Part shown: piece after piece, positions 6,840-13,095 of the stretch
Numbering within the stretch: the stretch's first letter is position 1
Layout: every line of letters begins with the position of its first letter
Assembly (NCBI GenBank): GCA_025351145.1
Contig: JANXWM010000597.1
Location: 1-14,340 of the forward strand
Direction: 5' to 3'
Source: Chitinophagaceae bacterium
GTDB lineage: Bacteria > Bacteroidota > Bacteroidia > Chitinophagales > Chitinophagaceae
DNA length: 14,340 nt
Made by a program: the position numbers and the translations under genes
The notes under the pieces: generated by a model
The model's database searches: none
What the model was told of the DNA's origin: nothing
What the model saw: only the letters and a program-made list of their open reading frames with translations

Positions 6840-7008
6840 CGAAAGCTTCATATTTATTCTTTGGCCGGGTTAATAAGCGAAAACATAAAGTGTCAAATAA
6901 TACTGGCTCAGAATTGCAGGTGCTGCGGGATCCTGTTAACGGAAAGTTATACTTGCATGCCTTGTGGCAACCAAATTAATCTGGCCTGATATTGCAGGTC
7001 TGATAACC

Positions 7009-7686
7009 ATGGTAAGAAAGGTTTACATAAGTATGTTGTTTTTTATCTGCATACTAAAATGCGGGTTGATAAATGCACAGCAAACTGAACAAAAGTCTGT
7101 TGCTATAACAACCCATAGCAATAGCCCCAACAAAGAAATCCCTGCTGCATTTGAAGCCCCGATAACCGATGCGCTTTCGCATTACCCTGAACTGGAAAAT
7201 ACAAAAATTACCTGGCGCATAAAACATGCATACACACCACTTAAAACAAGGCCTGCATTTACAAGTTTCTTTAAATCTAAAAACAGGCGGGCTTATGTAA
7301 TTACTATAAGCGACAAAACTATCGATACACTTTCGCATCTTTTATACAGCAACCTTAATTACGATGAACAGGTTGGCATTATGGGCCACGAGCTTGGGCA
7401 TGTGGTAGATTTTAAAAGCAAGAATATGTGGCAGAGCGCACAAAATTTGTGGGGGCATTTGTCGCAAAAATTTATTGACAGCATGGAATACCATACGGAC
7501 ATGATCTGCATTAATCATGGCCTTGGTAAACAGCTTGAAAAATACAGTGCCTATGTGCGTACGAAAATGCATGTGCATGATTGGCGCGGGGTAGACAATA
7601 TATATAAAAACGATGAAAAACACGAACGGTATATGAACCCGGATACCATTGCAAAATATATCGCTGAAGATAATAAGCAGCAATAA
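7009..7686 (+). CDS. Secreted putative gluzincin-type metallopeptidase
   Basis: From ATG 7009 the protein has 225 residues and begins with a signal peptide (MVRKVYISMLFFICILKCG, cleavage probably after LINA). An in-frame ATG at 6964 would put 15 unrelated residues before the signal, so the later start is chosen. HELGH at 127-131 is a zinc-binding HExxH motif. Glu160 and Asp164 in EYHTD fit the ExxxD second motif of M48-like gluzincins, 29 residues after the last His. Unlike M48 membrane proteases it has no further membrane helix. I do not recognise the exact family. It follows the HEIGH peptidase, but a terminator and a repeat pair separate them, so they are not an operon. Substrate unknown; the metallopeptidase call rests on the two motifs. 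Confidence 0.75.
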   Translation: MVRKVYISMLFFICILKCGLINAQQTEQKSVAITTHSNSPNKEIPAAFEAPITDALSHYPELENTKITWRIKHAYTPLKTRPAFTSFFKSKNRRAYVITISDKTIDTLSHLLYSNLNYDEQVGIMGHELGHVVDFKSKNMWQSAQNLWGHLSQKFIDSMEYHTDMICINHGLGKQLEKYSAYVRTKMHVHDWRGVDNIYKNDEKHERYMNPDTIAKYIAEDNKQQ

Positions 7687-7770
7687 ATTCTTTTGCAAAA
7701 TCGCATTCACATATACTGTAAATTATTTTCTTTAACAACTTGAGCAAGTAAATAAATGGTTGAAGAACAA

Positions 7771-7778
7771 TATTTTTG
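7771..7778 (+). promoter_or_regulatory. Candidate -7 box upstream of the helical-repeat gene
   Basis: TATTTTTG matches TAnnTTTG and lies 11 nt before the ATG at 7790, giving a very short leader. No well-spaced -33 TTG is evident (nearest at 7740-7742, 28 nt away). Confidence 0.35.
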
Positions 7779-7789
7779 CATGTGACATA

Positions 7790-8308
7790 ATGAATATAAA
7801 AGAAGCATTACTTGAAGATCAAACGCAAAACAAAACGAAAGCACTTCTCGTAGCCGGGTATGCATGCTCTTCTCCAAAATATTTTAAGGAGTTAATGCAG
7901 TGCTTTCTTGCGAATGAATACAGGCTTGCACAGCGAGCTGCATGGAGTGTAAGCTGGGCAGCAAAGAAGAATCCGGTAATTATTGAGCCCTATATAAAAG
8001 TGCTTGTTGCGCAGTTAGAAAGAAAAGATGTGCATGCCGCAGTTATACGCAACAGTGTTCGTATTCTTGAAAGTATTGAGATACCCGAACCATTGCACGG
8101 TGAAGTAATGAATGCTTGTTTTAATTTTATCGAAAATCCTGCTACACCTATTGCTATCAAAGCGTTTTCGCTTACAACACTCTATAACCTCAGTAAGTAT
8201 TATCCCGAAATACAACGGGAACTAAAACTCATTATTAAAGACCGTTGGAACAATGAAACAGCAGCCTTTAAAAGCCGCGGTAAAAAAATATTAAAACATC
8301 TTTCATAA
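7790..8308 (+). CDS. Small alpha-helical (HEAT-like) repeat protein, function unknown
   Basis: From ATG 7790 the protein has 172 residues (MNIKEALLEDQTQNKTKALL at the start). A TTG at 7760 would add ten residues that overlap a promoter-like box, so it is rejected. There is no signal peptide or membrane segment, hence probably cytosolic. The sequence reads as successive helices; YRLAQRAAWSVSWAAKKNP (about 44-62) followed by IIEPYIKVLVAQLE resembles one HEAT/ARM-type unit, and further helical pairs follow up to the basic end KSRGKKILKHLS. Such folds usually bind proteins. It stands alone, converging on deoC with 31 bp between the stops and no clear terminator. Homologues annotated as hypothetical or HEAT-repeat proteins would be expected in Chitinophagaceae; no function is proposed. 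Confidence 0.8.
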   Translation: MNIKEALLEDQTQNKTKALLVAGYACSSPKYFKELMQCFLANEYRLAQRAAWSVSWAAKKNPVIIEPYIKVLVAQLERKDVHAAVIRNSVRILESIEIPEPLHGEVMNACFNFIENPATPIAIKAFSLTTLYNLSKYYPEIQRELKLIIKDRWNNETAAFKSRGKKILKHLS

Positions 8309-8339
8309 TATTTTTTTGCTGATTGGCCGGCACCAAATA

Positions 8340-9101
8340 TCAATAACCACCCTTTGTGTTGGTGTCAATAAAAGCTGCCGAACCACCTTCAATGCCAAAC
8401 CTTTTTTTAGCTTCCTCAATAATAGCAGCAGTTGCAGTTGCGCCAATTCTTGTTACACCCAAAGCTTCCACCTTCAACAAGTCATCAAGTGTTCTTACAC
8501 CGCCTGCGGCTTTTATCTGAACACCAGGCGCACTATGTTTACGCATTAAAATAAGATCATGTTCTGTTGCACCTTCGTAACTGTATTTTCCATCGGTGCC
8601 TTTTACAAAACCATAGCCGGTAGATGTTTTTACAAATTCAACATTTAGCTTGCTGCATATTTCACAAAGCTTTATTTTAAAAGAATCTTCAGGCAAAAAA
8701 TCATTTTCAAAAATTACTTTTAATGCAGCCTTGTGCTGTTTGGTTACGTGTACAATAGCAGCAATTTCTTTTTCTATATAACCCCAGTCTTCACTAAGCA
8801 CTTTTCCAATATTTACTACCATATCAATTTCATCGGCACCATCTTTACAGGCCTGTTCCGTTTCATATACTTTTACACTAATAGAACTATTGCCCTGAGG
8901 AAACCCAATCACTGCACAAACCAATACATCAGAACCTTTCAGCCATTCCTTTGCTTCTTTAATGGCATAGGGTTTAATGCAAACTGTTGCAACATTGTAA
9001 GCCTTTGCCAAAGCACATCCCAGGCGAAGGTCTTCGTCAGTCATGGTTGGGTGCAACAGCGAATGATCAATCATTTTTGCAATCTGTGTTATCATGTCCA
9101 T
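8340..9101 (-). CDS. deoC: Deoxyribose-phosphate aldolase
   Basis: Cytosolic class I aldolase that splits 2-deoxy-D-ribose 5-phosphate into glyceraldehyde 3-phosphate and acetaldehyde in deoxynucleoside breakdown. It has 253 residues forming one TIM barrel. Signatures are IDHSLLHPT (11-19), EIDMVVNIG (91-99) with Asp93, the Schiff-base Lys158 in FVKTSTGYG, and Lys198 in IKAAGGVR, the second lysine of the active site. ATG 9101 is used; the ATG two codons later (9095) is equally possible. No other nucleoside-salvage gene is nearby. It is the last gene of the minus-strand block, separated from the aminotransferase gene by 173 bp containing a repeat copy, so it may have its own promoter. Confidence 0.95.
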   Translation of the reverse strand: MDMITQIAKMIDHSLLHPTMTDEDLRLGCALAKAYNVATVCIKPYAIKEAKEWLKGSDVLVCAVIGFPQGNSSISVKVYETEQACKDGADEIDMVVNIGKVLSEDWGYIEKEIAAIVHVTKQHKAALKVIFENDFLPEDSFKIKLCEICSKLNVEFVKTSTGYGFVKGTDGKYSYEGATEHDLILMRKHSAPGVQIKAAGGVRTLDDLLKVEALGVTRIGATATAAIIEEAKKRFGIEGGSAAFIDTNTKGGY

Positions 9102-9198
9102 GATAAATATTTTAAAAGTTGCCTGGTTAATAAATCTATTTTATACGGGAAATAAGATTTGAATTTTAGGCCATACTGTATTACTACTATGAAGCTTC

Positions 9199-9218
9199 CT
9201 TGCGTCGCACTCTTGTAC
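9199..9218 (+). repeat. Dispersed intergenic repeat, copy 6
   Basis: Exact 20-base core, preceded by ATGAAGCTTC and followed by GTTCGGA. The same flanks occur at copy 5 (reverse strand), and the head also at copy 2. It lies between the deoC start and the aminotransferase stop. Confidence 0.9.
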
Positions 9219-9274
9219 GTTCGGATATCCTCTTGGGCACAATGCTGCGTCGTTAATTTTCCCCATGCCTGTTA

Positions 9275-10177
9275 TCATTCTACCGGCTCACCTTCTGTTG
9301 CTGTAAGCAGTTTAAAAGCCTTATACAGTAGCTCTCTTATGTTGCTATTGAATTTATTTTCTATTATCCTTCCATCAATTTCAAATACAGGGGTAAGTTC
9401 TCCCATAGTGCCGGTAATAAAAACTTCATCGGCATTATAAAATTCGCTGATGGATATATTTCTTTCAATGCAGGAAATGTTTAATTCATGAGCAAGTTTG
9501 ATCGTCGTTTCTCTTGTTATACCGGTTAAACATGCATCGGCATGAGGTGTAAGTAAAGCTCCTTTCTTTACCATAAAAATATTGCAGTCATTTGTTTCGG
9601 AGACAAAACCTAAATTATCCAGCATAATTCCTGCATCTGCTCCGCAATAGTTGGCTTCTATTTTAGCAAGGATATTATTCAGTAAATTATTATGATGAAT
9701 TTTAGAATCAAGGTGCATGGGCGAGTTACGGCGGATATGCGAAGTGATCAGTTTAATTCCTTTAGCATTATCAAATACAGGCGGTTTAAACTCTGCCAGC
9801 ACTATTAAGCAGGAACCTTTCTGGTTCAATCTTGGGTCCATGCCGGAAGTAACTTTTTCACCTCTTGTAAGGGTGAGACGGATATGTGTATCCGTGTGCA
9901 TTTGATTTGCCTTAAGTGTTTGCTTAATGGCATCTTTAATAAATTCCTTTGAAGGAATATCAGTAATGGCGAGGGTTTTAGCTGATGCATGTAAACGTTC
10001 TAAATGCTGATCGAGAAAAAATATTTTACCATCATATACACGAAGCCCTTCCCATACTGCATCGCCGCCCTGCACCGAACTGTCGAAGACAGAAACCTTT
10101 GCTTCTTTGCGGGGATAGAGTTTATCTTTTACAAAAATCTGTATGTTTTCATTCTTTGGATTGTATGGCTGTTGCAT
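9275..10177 (-). CDS. Class IV PLP-dependent aminotransferase (branched-chain aminotransferase-like)
   Basis: Fold-type IV aminotransferase of 300 residues, the usual length of IlvE/D-amino-acid aminotransferase relatives. VFDSSVQGGDAVWEGLRVY (30-48) is the N-terminal signature. Lys159 in DSKIHHNN is the predicted PLP lysine, followed by the LLNNILAKIEAN helix; Glu194 in FVSETNDCNIF and TGITRE (218-223) contact the cofactor. GTMGELTPV (256-264) is the usual late motif. The residues that would fix substrate choice differ from standard IlvE, so neither leucine/isoleucine/valine nor D-amino acids can be claimed. It starts 5 nt after the stop of the sulfotransferase-like gene, which implies translational coupling and a shared task. 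Confidence 0.9.
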   Translation of the reverse strand: MQQPYNPKNENIQIFVKDKLYPRKEAKVSVFDSSVQGGDAVWEGLRVYDGKIFFLDQHLERLHASAKTLAITDIPSKEFIKDAIKQTLKANQMHTDTHIRLTLTRGEKVTSGMDPRLNQKGSCLIVLAEFKPPVFDNAKGIKLITSHIRRNSPMHLDSKIHHNNLLNNILAKIEANYCGADAGIMLDNLGFVSETNDCNIFMVKKGALLTPHADACLTGITRETTIKLAHELNISCIERNISISEFYNADEVFITGTMGELTPVFEIDGRIIENKFNSNIRELLYKAFKLLTATEGEPVE

Positions 10178-10182
10178 ATCTC

Positions 10183-10905
10183 TTAAGCTTTTATAGAGTG
10201 TTGATATAATTGATCGTAATACTTTTTGCTTTCAATATATAAAGGTTCTAAATATCCGGGCAATTCCCTGCTGCTTGTTTTTTGTTTCTCAAAACCAGTT
10301 GACCTGTGTACGTTGTTATACCAGTATTTTGCCCACACGCCGTCTTCTTTTCTTGCACCCGGTTGCCAGTGCAGCATCTCTTTGTAAAATGGAATTTGTA
10401 AAGCTTCGCATAAACTGCCCAATACTTTTTCCGGGTCTTTTAATATTTCATTTGAATCAAGTACAACCGGAGGATGATTGTTTTCACTAAGCAGGTTAAA
10501 TAACGTCCATTGTTTTTCCATACCAATATCCCGCATGGTTACATCGTGTATCACTTCGGCATACGAACTGATGATTTGTTTTGGGTCGCGTATAAAAATG
10601 ATGTTAGAAACCTTCAATAAAAAATCTTCATTCAGCTCTACGAGGTGATGTGTCATCTGTTTAAAGAACGCAACTGGCTGATTATATTCTCTTAAAATAA
10701 TATCCTGCACAACCCTTTCGCCATCCTGTTCCTGAGACTGCAATGTTTCTTCTTTGCCGGGATGTTCTGCATTGGTTACACGCAGGTAATGTGCGTACAA
10801 AGGTTCATCAAATACAATGGTATCGGGCCTTTGTGCGAATGAGTACATCATGGCGGTAGATATATTTCGCGGACTGCTCCAGAGACAAATGTGTGTTGTT
10901 TGCAT
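10183..10905 (-). CDS. Sulfotransferase-like P-loop protein
   Basis: A 240-residue soluble protein with a PAPS-sulfotransferase-type fold. WSSPRNISTAMMYSF (9-23) is the loop that would hold the 5'-phosphosulfate, and FIRDPKQIISSY (104-115) corresponds to the 3'-phosphate-binding strand and helix. Further conserved-looking parts are FDEPLYAHYL (32-41), KDPEKVLGSLC (156-166) and EDGVWAKYWYNNVHRSTGF (187-205). A real Shine-Dalgarno, AAGGAG, lies 9 nt before the ATG, which is unusual for this phylum. From memory, the same sequence type is the N-terminal domain of plant 'branched-chain aminotransferase-like' proteins. Whether it truly transfers sulfate is unproven. The aminotransferase gene follows after 5 nt. 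Confidence 0.85.
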   Translation of the reverse strand: MQTTHICLWSSPRNISTAMMYSFAQRPDTIVFDEPLYAHYLRVTNAEHPGKEETLQSQEQDGERVVQDIILREYNQPVAFFKQMTHHLVELNEDFLLKVSNIIFIRDPKQIISSYAEVIHDVTMRDIGMEKQWTLFNLLSENNHPPVVLDSNEILKDPEKVLGSLCEALQIPFYKEMLHWQPGARKEDGVWAKYWYNNVHRSTGFEKQKTSSRELPGYLEPLYIESKKYYDQLYQHSIKA

Positions 10906-10914
10906 GAAAGATAA

Positions 10915-10920
10915 CTCCTT
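10915..10920 (-). promoter_or_regulatory. Shine-Dalgarno-like site before the sulfotransferase-like gene
   Basis: AAGGAG on the minus strand, 9 nt before the ATG at 10905. Bacteroidota genes mostly lack such sites, so it stands out, and it supports this start. It lies in the 28 bp between the lipoprotein stop and this gene. Confidence 0.5.
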
Positions 10921-10933
10921 TTGTTACTCTGAT

Positions 10934-11617
10934 TTAATAGATTTGAACTATGGGAACTGAGTCTTTACTTAGATCAATTCTCTTTATTAATGAATCTCCA
11001 TTTTCGTAATACATTTTAAAATAAAATGGATTTTTTATAATTATGTCAGGAACACTTAAAAGAATGGGATTATCAATGTTTGTTCCGGTTGAATACTTTT
11101 TCTTCAAATTTATACTCTCTTTAAAATCGTCGAAATTTTTATATGATAGTAAGTCTTTGGATTGACTATAAGGATCCTGCCTCAATGGATTTTCATTGAG
11201 TCTAAAATTTTGTTCCTTGAAATTTAATCCCAAAAATTTATTTGTGATATTTTGATTATCCCAAGCATAAATCGAAATGGTCTTAATCTTGTTTTCAATC
11301 CCTTCTTGACCAGGTTCTATACTCGAACGAAAAAGACCGTTGCTCCCGTTAACATAAACAACATCAAATTCCATTAAAGCAATATTGTTGTTTGTGTCAC
11401 CTGAAATTCGATAGCGTTGACTTAAAAAGTCATTATCTGTTTTTACTATTTTAAAATTAACGTCAGAAAATTTATAATTACGTCCGGGGACCCCGCAAGA
11501 TGAAGAAAAAATTAGTGACAGGAAAAGAACCAATAAGCTCACTTTTATATTTACAAACTTCAACACTAAAGAAAGTTTATGGGTTAATGAAATCACTGTT
11601 ACCTTATTAAAATTCAT
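10934..11617 (-). CDS. Unrecognised lipoprotein
   Basis: I do not recognise this family. From ATG 11617 it has 227 residues; a hydrophobic stretch, VSLLVLFLSLIFSSSC, ends at Cys41, a likely lipidation site, so the mature protein of about 187 residues should sit on a membrane facing the periplasm or outside. The 40 residues before Cys are long for a signal; a TTG at 11561-11563 (MKFVNIKVSLLVLF) would give a signal of ordinary length and is a serious alternative. The frame is open further up to a TTG at 11695, but that part is encoded by repeat copy 7 and should not be trusted. The mature part has many Asn, Asp, Lys and Ser and few Cys, and is more AT-rich than its neighbours. It ends 28 bp before the sulfotransferase-like gene. 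Confidence 0.7.
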   Translation of the reverse strand: MNFNKVTVISLTHKLSLVLKFVNIKVSLLVLFLSLIFSSSCGVPGRNYKFSDVNFKIVKTDNDFLSQRYRISGDTNNNIALMEFDVVYVNGSNGLFRSSIEPGQEGIENKIKTISIYAWDNQNITNKFLGLNFKEQNFRLNENPLRQDPYSQSKDLLSYKNFDDFKESINLKKKYSTGTNIDNPILLSVPDIIIKNPFYFKMYYENGDSLIKRIDLSKDSVPIVQIY

Positions 11618-11641
11618 ATATTGCTCATTCACGATCCAACC

Positions 11642-11661
11642 GTACAAGAGTGCGACGCAAG
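11642..11661 (-). repeat. Dispersed intergenic repeat, copy 7
   Basis: Exact inverted core GTACAAGAGTGCGACGCAAG, followed by GAACGATCAGT, the outer flank shared with copy 1 and the decayed copy at 4328. It lies between the stop of the TPR membrane protein and the likely start of the lipoprotein. Read in frame it gives VPCVALLYG. Confidence 0.9.
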
Positions 11662-11698
11662 GAACGATCAGTAAAATTACTTTTGCCCGGTACAAAAA

Positions 11699-12961
11699 TT
11701 ATTTTCTTAAACTACTTATTGAACCACTCCACATATAACCTACAAAAAATACAAAATACAAAATGCCCGCAAACAATGCGGCATCATCGTTAAAGAAAAT
11801 GAGGATAGCAGTAAGAATACCCAATAAAAGCATGATATGTGCTGTTACCTGCCTGCCGCTGCCTTTGAACCAGTTTACAGGAAAATCTATAAAGCTCAAC
11901 GGTATAGAAAATGAGCAAACAAGAGCGCCTGCATACAGGTATTTTTTATCGAGTAATATGCCGCATACAAGCAGTGCAATACCGGTTAGAAGTGAGATGC
12001 CAACTGCTTTAGCGCTGCTCTTCTCACTGTCAGTTAACGCAAGTTTTCCGTGTTTGGAAGTTAGTAAAAAGAGGTTGGCCAAAGAGTTGCCCAGCCACGA
12101 CATTAATACGAACGAAACATACAATAAAACGAGCCCGCCCGATACATATTTCCACCATGAGGGTGAGCCTTTGCCTGCAAATGCAATCACCCGCACTACA
12201 CCCCACAAACCAAAGATCATGATGAGGCGAACGGTCCTGTTTTGATGGTTCATCCACAAACTGTACTGCAGAATCCACCGGTAAAAAGGCAGCTTCGATT
12301 TTAGCGCCGACTTATAACCTTCCTTCGCCGAATTGCTGTTTGGGTTTATGCGCAATGCCTCTTTAAAATGTTCAAAAGCCTGTTTGTGTTTTCCTTTTTC
12401 AAGATAATGCCAGCCATAATTGGTATGCGTAAAATCATCATCCGGATTTATACTCAGCGCTTCGTTGATCGTTTCGTAAGCCTCATCTTTTTTGTTGAGG
12501 CGAAACAGCGCGGCAGACCGTGCATTTAAGCAGGCAATATCTTCTGAGTTTATTGCCAAACCCTGGTTCGCTGCATAAAGTGCATCCGCATATTTGCGCT
12601 GCGCTGCATAAATATTCGATAGCAAAGAAAAGTAACCGGCGTTGTAAGGGAACAAGCCAATGGCCTGTTCAAGAAAGCGCAGCGATGTATCAAGTTCCTG
12701 TTTGCGGTACCAGCAAAATGCAATTAAATAATGCACATAATCATCATCGGGCACTATACCCAAACACTGCTGAAAAATTTTCAGCGCTTCATCGTATTGT
12801 CTTGCATCAAGTCTGCAATGGCCAATGATCTGTAAAGCATCGGCATCGTTGGGGTTATCCTGCAACACAAAGCCAGCCTGCGCTTCAGCATCTTTATACC
12901 GCTTCTGATGCAGTAATAATCTTGCCCGTTCAATGTATTGCTGTTTATTAAGATCACTCAT
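11699..12961 (-). CDS. TPR protein with C-terminal membrane domain
   Basis: A 420-residue protein. Residues about 4-215 form roughly six tetratricopeptide repeats, seen in the recurring pattern of small residues and the ending NPND/NPDDD/NPNSN after helices (for example ALRINPNSN at 202-210). There is no signal peptide, so this part should be cytosolic. Residues 245-412 hold about six hydrophobic segments (near 245-262, 273-296, 318-337, 341-358, 374-390 and 394-412), and the protein ends GSISSLRK. The TPR half probably binds a partner at the membrane. It is in line with the TPR-AAA+ gene 134 bp upstream, which makes that protein a candidate partner. No enzymatic motif is seen and the function is unknown. 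Confidence 0.88.
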   Translation of the reverse strand: MSDLNKQQYIERARLLLHQKRYKDAEAQAGFVLQDNPNDADALQIIGHCRLDARQYDEALKIFQQCLGIVPDDDYVHYLIAFCWYRKQELDTSLRFLEQAIGLFPYNAGYFSLLSNIYAAQRKYADALYAANQGLAINSEDIACLNARSAALFRLNKKDEAYETINEALSINPDDDFTHTNYGWHYLEKGKHKQAFEHFKEALRINPNSNSAKEGYKSALKSKLPFYRWILQYSLWMNHQNRTVRLIMIFGLWGVVRVIAFAGKGSPSWWKYVSGGLVLLYVSFVLMSWLGNSLANLFLLTSKHGKLALTDSEKSSAKAVGISLLTGIALLVCGILLDKKYLYAGALVCSFSIPLSFIDFPVNWFKGSGRQVTAHIMLLLGILTAILIFFNDDAALFAGILYFVFFVGYMWSGSISSLRK

Positions 12962-13024
12962 ATACCTGTTGCCTTAAACCAATTTTTTATTATGTACCCA
13001 ACTAATTATTACTATTTAGCTTTT

Positions 13025-13044
13025 CTTGCGTCGCACTCTTGTAC
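13025..13044 (+). repeat. Dispersed intergenic repeat, copy 8
   Basis: Exact 20-base core, preceded by AGCTTTT, like the head of copy 2 read in reverse. The tail, CCTGAATATAACTCAGCTTT, is close to that of copy 3. It lies in the 134 bp between the AAA+ gene stop and the TPR membrane protein start. Confidence 0.9.
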
Positions 13045-13095
13045 TCCTGAATATAACTCAGCTTTTGCCTTCAGGTGCATCTTCGTTACTGCTGG

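Noticed and set aside
6756..6989. Open frame of 77 codons in the gap before the gluzincin-like gene
   Set aside because: It spans the right repeat arm, has no recognisable features and overlaps the next gene's upstream region.
9159..9440. Open frame of 93 codons on the plus strand
   Set aside because: It runs through repeat copy 6 and antisense to the end of the aminotransferase gene; its peptide (PCVALLYV) comes from the repeat.
11682..11689. TACTTTTG box on the plus strand
   Set aside because: It would drive antisense transcription into the TPR membrane protein gene and has no -33 TTG at a suitable distance; a chance match is more likely.
951..13044. The repeat copies considered as a CRISPR array
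   Set aside because: Copies are kilobases apart, in both orientations, separated by genes and without regular spacers or cas genes.
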